Assembly (NCBI GenBank): GCA_026182355.1
Contig: JAPFBL010000234.1
Location: forward strand, 248,001-312,000
Length of the DNA stretch: 64,000 bases
Source of the DNA: Hermatobates lingyangjiaoensis
Lineage: Eukaryota; Arthropoda; Insecta; Hemiptera; Hermatobatidae
Reading direction: 5' to 3'
Position 1 is the stretch's first letter. Each line of letters starts with the position of its first letter. The notes under the pieces were generated by a model. The model did not search any database. It saw only the letters and a program-made list of their open reading frames with translations, and was not told the DNA's origin. The position numbers were made by a program, and so were the translations under genes. This document shows, one piece after another, positions 59,654 through 64,000 of this stretch.

Positions 59654-61912
59654 GATTATTAATCAAACCGCAATAAGAAATGGGAAAACAAGACAAAGGT
59701 CTTGAAAGTTCTAAAGAACTCACAAAGATCAGTTGGGTTTTTGACTCTGACGAAGACTGCTTGTTACGGTTGAAAGATCTTAGTCTTGTTTTCCCATTTC
59801 TTATTGTGGTTTGATCATTGATTGTTATTTCACGTGTTTATGTGAAATCTTTTTATATAAGATTATCTACTACTATTTAGACATTGTTATGAAAGTGTCG
59901 TTAGCATTTAGATATAAAGCTGATAATGGTGAATATTATTTGAACGCTTGTTGTTTTTAGTTTTAGTACGTAATTCGTTAATAGTGTTTTTTTTAAAGTG
60001 GAACGTTAGTTTTCAAATCGTTTATTTTTCATAATCACTAAAGAACAAAGTTATTGCTTATTGTAGGATATTAAATTTGTCATACGGGAGATGGAAAACC
60101 TCTCAATTTTATGTAAAGAGAGGTTTTAAGATACCAATTATAGGAGCAGTTGAACTTACCTTCCCGCTTTTTTAATTTCTACTATAATGAATAAATATTA
60201 TTATCTCTATATATAAAGTTCGTGAGTTTGTTTGGTTGTTTGTTTGTTTGTTCACCCCTTTCCAGTGGAGATAGATAACCGAAATTAATTATATATTCTG
60301 AGGTAAAATGGATAAACAAACAAAAGTCTCCACACAAATGGAGTCTACCTTTTGTCTACATTTGTTTGGAGACTTTTGTTTGTTTATCCATTTTACCTTA
60401 GAATGAGTAAATACCACACAATTATGGATTGCAAAACTAATGATTTTAATTGTATATTATTTACTACCTGAATTATGTTAAAAGAAAATTATCACTATAT
60501 TCCCAAAATTGGTGCCAGGGTAGTAAGTGTCTTGCGTGTTCGCCGATGACAGTACTGTAAATGTATTGTATATAAATGTAACAAAAAAAAATTTTTTTTT
60601 TAATTTAATATTTGCGTAATATAAACACTGGTAATAAACTAAAGGCATGGAGCCAGGGGTAGCCCACTGACTCGCCGAAATACTCGCCGACGACAGCAGT
60701 ACGAGTATATTAAAAATAAATATAACAAAACAATTTTTGAATTTAAAGTTTGAATAATATAAACAATGGTGTGGATAATATAAAATAAAGGCGTGGAGCC
60801 AGAGTAGCCCAGAGGCTTGCGTGCTCGCTGATGACAGTAGTGCAAATGTATTATAAATAAATTCAACAAATATATAATAATCTACTACATTAGTAGTTAA
60901 AAACGAATAGTTTTAGAAACAAACTTGAACACAACTGTCATATAAAATACGAATGTTCTAAGGTAATATTATAAAGACACATTCCTTTCATTAATGTTAT
61001 TTTATGTTAGGTAAATAAATGAAATATTTCAATTTAAAAATTTTGTTTGTTTTAAATATATTTCATTGTGTATATAACTTGAATTGACTTTTTATTTATT
61101 TATATGTTAAAATAAATGATTTTTTTTTACTTTTAAATGATTTTTATTTTGTTAAATATACTTACTGTGTATATATCTTGAATCATGTTAAAAATACTAT
61201 ATCAAAAGCTTGGGCATATAATAATCTGTTTCCGTGTCTTAATAACAAGAAACAAGAATTAAAATTATCCCTGTTAATCATGTTAATTAATTTCAATACC
61301 TATTGTAATAATTTCTGAGTGACACAAAGAGTTACGGGTAGTCTAGTTTTTTAGAAAACTGTTTCAGGTAACATTGTATCTTAATTGAATTACAGATACA
61401 GAAATGAAAAATGAAACAGAGAATGATTTAATTAACCGAAAAAATGAATGCCATTTTTACCGATAATAAAATACATTTCAATTAGAAATAAAAATCTATT
61501 AACTCAAATGAATAACAAATATTAACTCAACTATACTTCACACTGCTATATTCTACATCCACATTATGTCTTGGTTACAATATAACTGTTTTTTTCTATA
61601 CAAAAGTTAAATTGTTTTTAGAAAGTCCTCCAGAAGAAAGACATTCCAACTTTGGTTCCAGATTAACAGATGATGAGGCAGCCTTCAGAGAACGTCTTCG
61701 CCACATGGGAAAATGTACGTTTTAATATATATTTATCAAAACAGACTTAACATTTGAAACAAAAAAAAAAGGAAATGTTTATAATAGGTTGTATTACTGC
61801 CCCAGTTAAAAGAAACTTAGCATACTATTCAGCACTTTGAATCATTCATCCTATTCCCAGGAAATTGATGTAAAGATAATAAATTTCATTGGAATCGGTT
61901 TATCCTTTCTCT

Positions 61913-61946
<34 letters not shown>

Positions 61947-62986
61947 CACTCAAATTATATATATATATAATCGAAAAATATACTATTCGAAAAAAAACGA
62001 TCCAAACTGGACGCAAATCAGCTCAAAAACAAAGAAAATCAACACACAGAGAAAAGGACATACTTACAAACTCAAAATGACCAAGTTACGAACTACGCGT
62101 TCATAAAAAATAGATTATAATAAAACATAAAATAATATTGAAAATACTAATGACAATATTAAATTAAGAAAATGATTCAATAATAAAAAATGAAATAAAT
62201 AATAAAAAAAATGTATTAGAGAATAAAAAATGACGTAAAATCTAAATTCATTGACAAGGAACTAATTAAATTAAGCATAATCTCTTTAGATTAAGGCTAT
62301 ATTCACTATGCGAAATTAGAAACCAAATATGAGCTTCTTCGGAAGCACGTAGAGTGAGATCTTTGCATTCAGAGGTTACAATCTGCAAGCTGTAGCACTC
62401 ATTAAAGGCGAGTCCGTGGCTATTGGCCTGTATGCCTATGGGATGATGAGAGTGGTTGTTAATGGAAGCTCTGTCTTTGTTCAAGCTTGGTGGATGCTTG
62501 GTCTACGTAAAAGAAATCACATTTGGTACATTCCAAACTGTAAACACAGTTTTTGGAGGTACAAGAGCAGTCATTTAGACTTGTCTAAAGTAGACAATAA
62601 TAGGAGAGCCCCATGGATATTTTAATGTCCCTTTCAAATTTAAGTTTCTAAAAATTAATTTACTTTTTGATTCCTGTCGAATAGTCTGAGTGAATTGAAT
62701 GTATACATTACCTTTCTAAAAAAAATTAGCTTAAAATAATTTTTATAAAAAGACCAAACAATGAAAACAACTTAAATCAATAAATTTTATTTCATGCTGT
62801 AATGAAGGTATGATTTTCGTTAATATTGTGCTAATGAATAATGGGTTTTATTTTACAGTATCTAAGAAGAAGTTTTCACAATTGGCTAAAGTGTTTACTG
62901 GTGGAAAAAAACGAGGAGCTAAAGCTATATTGAATCAAAAACCCAAAGAGAACCAATTGCTGAGAGAGGAGTACGAGAGTGACTGA
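47006..62986 (+). CDS. CUEDC1: CUE domain-containing protein 1 orthologue, complete, seven exons
   Basis: Exons 47006-47104, 47170-47312, 47428-47542, 49388-49495, 58955-59060, 61622-61714 and 62859-62986 join in phase and give 263 residues plus TGA. Residues 11-56 are the CUE domain, with the MFP motif (FKNMFPLMD) and the paired leucines in DATIDQLLAM that contact ubiquitin in this family. The C-terminal half has the CUEDC1 signature: ELEDERIAMLLQNEEFM, then FRERLRHMGK, then a basic end (KKKFSQLAKVF, GGKKRGAK). LGVLPDDFLRLP in exon 3 matches the conserved middle. The human protein is about 386 residues; the shorter length reflects a reduced Ser/Pro-rich linker. Exon 4 (36 residues, DYLADDQDFEEKSWG) is open, in phase and GT-AG bounded but not a block I recognise, so it is the least certain. 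Donors of exons 5 and 6 are GTCAGA and GTACGT. The protein should bind ubiquitin; its cell role is poorly known. Confidence 0.9.
47543..49387. other. CUEDC1 intron 3
   Basis: Contains a SINE at 48608-48835 and degraded family D cores near 48545 (TATTCGAAGCGTG) and 48945 (CAACATGTTCGAAACACC) set between repeated AACAACTTTATGT strings. 47543-48500 shows nothing recognised. Confidence 0.5.
48608..48835 (+). mobile_element. tRNA-derived SINE, decayed
   Basis: Head GGGTTGCCCAGTGGCTTTC, linker CCCTCGATTTATTCACTCAG, body AAATCTGAGCACGTCGTC, and a tail replaced by TTAGCCAAAATGTAACC. The B box is mutated. Confidence 0.7.
49690..50012 (-). mobile_element. tRNA-derived SINE
   Basis: Minus strand: head ends near 50010 (GTAGTCCAGTGGTTTACG), B-box region GTTCAACAACCCTCTC is decayed, and body and tail run to about 49750. 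It lies 200 bases after CUEDC1 exon 4. Confidence 0.7.
50120..51060 (+). mobile_element. SINE expanded by an internal minisatellite
   Basis: 50120-50233 is the SINE head and linker (CCCTCGATTTATTCACGCGG). 50955-51060 is the SINE 3' part (TAAGCCGTTGGTTCCAAGCC to GGACTGCCACTGCAACC in the related copies, here GGGACTGCCACTGCAACC). The 50234-50954 array lies between, starting and ending on the same GAGGACGTTAA string of the SINE body. Confidence 0.85.
50234..50954. repeat. Minisatellite, 64-bp unit, 11 copies
   Basis: GAGGACGTTA recurs at 64-base steps from 50234 to 50874, and the last unit is longer (81). Two unit types alternate irregularly: TATATCATGTAGTGAGG and CATACCATGGAGAGAGG. Internal strings TTTTGATTTATTACCATG and CCTTAGCCTTTC are nearly invariant, so the expansion is recent. 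Confidence 0.95.
51205..51480 (-). pseudogene. PLE fragment between RT and endonuclease
   Basis: The minus frame encodes MSGIYLNSRSECPSRYKYGA then IKTLIGRAFKISAGWGIFN and VFINNGYSNSEFHKTVKNYI. The pattern Y-S-G-L-Y-x-N, P-x-R-Y-K, G-x-I-K-T-L-x-x-R-x-F-K-I, then N-G-Y-x-x-x-F/I is the connector region of Penelope-like elements. It is uninterrupted for 91 codons but has no RT core. Confidence 0.75.
51536..53156 (+). mobile_element. Helitron copy with helicase C-terminal remnant
   Basis: Starts TCTATATAAATAAAATAATG after an A and ends CTAG followed by T (53153-53156), as Helitrons do. Plus-strand pieces match the PIF1-like helicase C-terminus: DEEAVHYLIEFLDSEFISPG then LPDHE, KVGAPIMLQ, KLCNGTRL, YAIEADIMTGCGIGESVCIP then RIPLIPS, and MTLTKSQRETLS then PSFSH. 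Frames are shifted and partly interrupted. The front part up to 52020 is non-coding with imperfect direct repeats (TTTGTCACAAGTAAACTCAG twice). A LINE is nested at 52466-52699. Confidence 0.75.
52466..52699 (+). mobile_element. 5'-truncated LINE nested in the Helitron
   Basis: Flanked by the perfect 13-bp duplication TAGATATGCCATA (52453-52465 and 52700-52712). The frame 52468-52605 is open for 45 codons and ends ASTGIRDLSRFIVLSKWFEW then TSDGGE and stop, the C-terminus of a LINE ORF2. The remaining 94 bases are a 3' UTR (TGTGGTATCACAAGGGGCCG to CCACTGTAACC) shared with the SINE tails, followed by four CCTAA-type units. Confidence 0.8.
53505..53830. repeat. Palindromic repeat, family G
   Basis: Arms share AGCTTCTCAGTTTTTACTTT and complement and meet near 53640. 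The core on the minus strand (53588-53553) reads GCTCT, CTGATGA, CATAAATT, GAAA, GGCCTC, AGAGC: stem I is 5 bp, stem III A-GG-CC-T, and the base before the stem I partner is C. The plus-strand core at 53715-53749 is the same with a weaker stem III. Outer ends (TTTAAACCACAATGG, ATCACGTGTTTAT) are shared with family C. Confidence 0.8.
53870..53960 (-). repeat. PLE-like end fragment
   Basis: The minus strand reads CTGAAGA, T, the perfect 6-bp hairpin GATATA/TATATC, GAAA and CGTTGGCAACG. TA-rich runs flank it. Another GAAACGTTGGC end lies at 63690. Confidence 0.55.
54031..54239. repeat. Near-perfect palindrome, family H
   Basis: Arms of about 103 bases meet at 54134 with hardly any spacer. Each contains GACGAAACGTCGGCTTATAA and CTTGAAAATGCCAAACAACT. 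A fragment of the same unit is at 12495-12560. A TA tract precedes it. Confidence 0.85.
54293..54390 (-). repeat. Family C half copy, decayed
   Basis: The minus strand has GCGAAGACCACTTGTTTAGA then TTGAAAGAGCTTAGTAC. The CTGANGA box has decayed to TATGCGA. Confidence 0.5.
54400..55395. other. CUEDC1 intron 4, unassigned part
   Basis: No exon or transposon recognised. The plus frame at 54728-54982 begins with a basic run (RRRSHYILLDQLHVSRLSYL) but lacks splice support. Confidence 0.4.
55400..55612. repeat. Palindromic repeat, family C
   Basis: Arms meet at 55487-55492. In the right arm stem I changes to GACC against AGTC and the hairpin to ATACCG/CGGTT, so this arm has lost part of its pairing. 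The left arm has one change in the same region (GTTAAAAACC). TA tracts lie on both sides. Confidence 0.75.
55636..55980. repeat. Family A half fused to a family B palindrome
   Basis: 55636-55765 is a diverged family A arm. 55765-55980 is a full family B palindrome (TCCGTCTTCAGGAGAAAAGA and complement) around a centre with ACGTACTTG at both sides. The right arm keeps CTGAAGACGGATTTCCTC but GAAA has become AAAA. Confidence 0.65.
56004..56122 (-). repeat. Family C half copy
   Basis: The minus strand reads GACTCTGACGAAGACCGC, TTGTTACGGTTGAAAGAT and TTTAGTC, with intact stem I. The second arm is missing. Confidence 0.65.
56130..58470. other. CUEDC1 intron 4, unassigned part
   Basis: No coding signal or repeat with another copy here was recognised. 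Some parts (56420-56540, 58000-58320) are richer in GC and may be old transposons. Confidence 0.4.
58475..58765 (+). mobile_element. tRNA-derived SINE, best-preserved copy
   Basis: Head GGTTAACCCAGTGGCAACG, linker CCCTCGATTTATTCACACG, body TGAATAAATCTGATCACG, tail TTGTGGTATCACAATGG and GGAACTGCCACTGCAACC, ending CTAACCTAAT. A copy of the head linker in inverse order (CACTCTGGCCCTCGATT) is typical of the family. It lies about 190 bases before CUEDC1 exon 5. Confidence 0.85.
59120..59345 (+). repeat. Interspersed repeat, family E, copy 2
   Basis: Matches 8740-8960 (GTGGCAGCACTGCTTTAACT, TGTCACAGTTTATTTTAAGT). The core reads CTTGAAGACGACCGTCATAA then CTGTCGAAATAG, with GAAA intact but the CTGANGA box changed. 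A related core, CTGAAGACTAGGACATCGAA, lies at 59528-59547 after a TA tract. Confidence 0.6.
59604..59652. repeat. (TA)n microsatellite
   Basis: About 24 TA units between a family E-like scrap and a family C palindrome. A second tract lies at 59423-59462. Confidence 0.95.
59655..59850. repeat. Palindromic repeat, family C, left arm partly deleted
   Basis: The right arm is complete: GACTCTGACGAAGACTGC, TTGTTACGGTTGAAAGAT, CTTAGTC. The left arm keeps its outer part only (CAATAAGAAATGGGAAAACA). The hairpin has one C-to-T change that turns a C-G pair into a wobble. Confidence 0.7.
60205..60401. repeat. Helitron-like start next to a small palindrome
   Basis: TCTATATATAAAGTTCGTG at 60207 resembles a Helitron 5' end, followed by TTTGTTTGTTTGTTCACCCC. 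At 60297-60401 inverted arms (TGGATAAACAAACAAAAGTC and complement) end next to GAGTAAATACCACACAAT, the string found beside the 11033-11951 palindrome. Confidence 0.45.
60510..60870 (+). repeat. Three tandem units with SINE-head-like sequence
   Basis: Units begin near 60510, 60650 and 60796 (step about 140-146). Each contains GGAGCCAG-like sequence, then GTAGCCCA and CTCGC(C/T)GA(C/T)GACAG, followed by an AT-rich tail with AATATAAACA. The first part resembles the A-box region of the SINE head. Confidence 0.65.
61998..62100. repeat. Family B half copy
   Basis: CGATCCAAACTGGACGCAA and AACACACAGAGAAAAGGACA match the left arm of family B. It begins after TA tracts and lacks the core. Confidence 0.55.
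62266..62600 (-). pseudogene. PLE GIY-YIG endonuclease remnant, second lineage
   Basis: On the minus strand one frame reads CTSKNCVYSLECTKCDFFYV then DQASTKLEQR, the NxVYxxxCxxCxxxYVG entry of the GIY-YIG domain with the YVG glycine changed to Asp. After a shift, RASINNHSHHPIGIQANSHG then LAFNECYSLQIVTSECKDLT and SEEAHIWFL continues the fold. Frame breaks and the lost Gly mark it as dead. It differs from the TGRTLK-type fragment at 18.7 kb. Confidence 0.65.
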
Positions 62987-63199
62987 ATCTTTGAAGGTAC
63001 TTTTGAATCAGCTTCAATATTTTAGGTATAAGTGTTCCCTTCATGTTTTCTTTCAAATATTCCATTTTCCAACAAATATTCAAACATGTTTTCTTTCGTT
63101 AAATATTCAAAATAGTGACCTTAAAGCTATACCGAGTTCAAAAAATTTTGATAATACTTTTAAGAGAGTAAGAGAGGTCGGTGAGGGGACAGGCAGGTA

Positions 63200-63610
63200 G
63201 TCGGGGTTCAGTGCCTGCCCTGCATGCCCTCCCACTGACACCTCCCTCCCTTCCGCATTTCTTGCTTTTCTATAATAGTTAGTTGTTAACTGCCCTTTGT
63301 ATTGTACCTTTTTGCCTTGTTTAATATTTTCGTTTTTACCTGATGATGGCTAATGTGAACCGAAAGCTTGTGTTTTAGATTAAGTTTCAAATTATAGTTT
63401 TAGTTTAAAGTGTTAAAGTGGTTAGTGTTCAACTTCTTTCCTTTCATGTCGTTACCAGAACTCCTTTGGAAAATACCCGAAAGTTACCGAAAACTAGTTA
63501 GGAAACTAGAGAACATCAGTAAGAAATTGGTCAACGCAGAAGCTGCTGCCAACTTTAATTATACCTGTTTAAGAGAAGACCTGCTACCTTCATACACCAA
63601 TATATATATA
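63200..63610 (+). mobile_element. PLE-like 5' region with hammerhead-like core and peptide
   Basis: At 63341-63365 CTGATGATGGCTAATG, then TGAACCGAAAGCTTGTG. Next a frame encodes LPELLWKIPESYRKLVRKLE then NISKKLVNAEAAANFNYTCL and REDLLPSYTNIYI before a short TA run. The peptide aligns in pattern with the one in the 36340-36705 palindrome (K-L-x-x-K-x-V, F-N-x-x-C-x-x-E-x-L-L-P-x-x-T-N-I-Y-I). It starts after the CUEDC1 stop. Confidence 0.55.
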
Positions 63611-63624
63611 TTGATAAAAGTATC

Positions 63625-63949
63625 GACCGTGGAATAGAAACAAAACTAAAGTTTATCGGGACTCGGTCAGTTCTTTAGGTTCAAATTAAACTCTCATTGC
63701 CAACGTTTCGGTCTTTATTTCAAACTTTTATCATAGGCAGAAGTAAATTTTTAACAGAAAAACGAAGTATTACATTGCAAATTATTTTACAAAGAAAAAT
63801 TCAGAAAAGAAAAATTCAGACTATAGTTGTTATTAAAATCCACATACTATTTTTCTTTGTAAAATAATTTGTAATGTAATACTTAGTTTTTCTGTTTCAA
63901 AATTTAACTTATGCCTATGAAAAAGGTTTTAAATAAAAAACTTTAGTTT

Positions 63950-63950
<1 letters not shown>
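63625..63950. repeat. Palindromic repeat, family J
   Basis: Inverted arms (TTTACAAAGAAAAAT with complement, ACTAAAGTTT with complement) meet near 63790. The minus strand near 63690 has ACCGAAACGTTGGC, like the fragment at 53870. A (TA)n tract follows. Confidence 0.6.

Positions 63951-63952
<2 letters not shown>

Positions 63953-63990
<38 letters not shown>
63953..63990. repeat. (TA)n microsatellite at window edge
   Basis: About 18 TA units, followed by AACCACAATAC, the usual outer start of a family C element that continues outside the window. Confidence 0.9.
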
Positions 63991-63993
<3 letters not shown>

Positions 63994-64000
63994 ACAATAC

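Overview
The window is animal genomic DNA: AT-rich and intron-rich, with introns and gaps filled by transposon debris. It carries parts of three multi-exon protein genes. I read the exons by combining open frames, GT-AG junctions and phase agreement. The protein families (SWAP-70/DEF6, CUEDC1, a C2H2 zinc-finger protein) are animal. The SINE/LINE tails built on a CCTAA unit, which equals the common arthropod telomere unit, lean towards an arthropod, but the species cannot be named.

Layout. At 1-19798 (+) lies the 3' part of a SWAP-70/DEF6-like gene: eight exons encoding the region before the PH domain, the PH domain and the coiled coil. Its EF-hand exons lie left of the window. At 19799-37274 there is a gene-poor gap with a 129-bp tandem array, palindromic repeats, a Helitron end and two unexplained exon-like frames. 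At 37275-46352 (-) is a compact six-finger C2H2 gene in six exons (337 residues). Its start faces that of a CUEDC1 orthologue (47006-62986, +, seven exons, 263 residues) across 653 bp, which probably holds both promoters. The last kilobase carries Penelope-like repeat sequence.

Mobile DNA. Recognised items are hAT elements with 8-bp target duplications, mariner and pogo-like remnants, and jockey/R1-type LINE pieces. A Helitron copy is interrupted by a 5'-truncated LINE with a 13-bp target duplication. There is a tRNA-derived SINE family with about nine copies, one of which has expanded internally into an 11-unit minisatellite. Several Penelope-like element (PLE) fragments are present, including two GIY-YIG nuclease pieces.

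The most interesting signal is a set of at least six unrelated-looking palindromic repeat families, usually set in (TA)n runs. Their arms carry a motif resembling a type I hammerhead ribozyme core: CTGANGA, a small hairpin, GAAA, a tiny stem III, then a complementary stem I. In most palindromes two such cores face each other. Some palindromes also encode an N-terminal PLE-like peptide, so I read them as head-to-head PLE terminal repeats. All cores share one extra nucleotide before stem II, so ribozyme activity is inference and not shown by the sequence.
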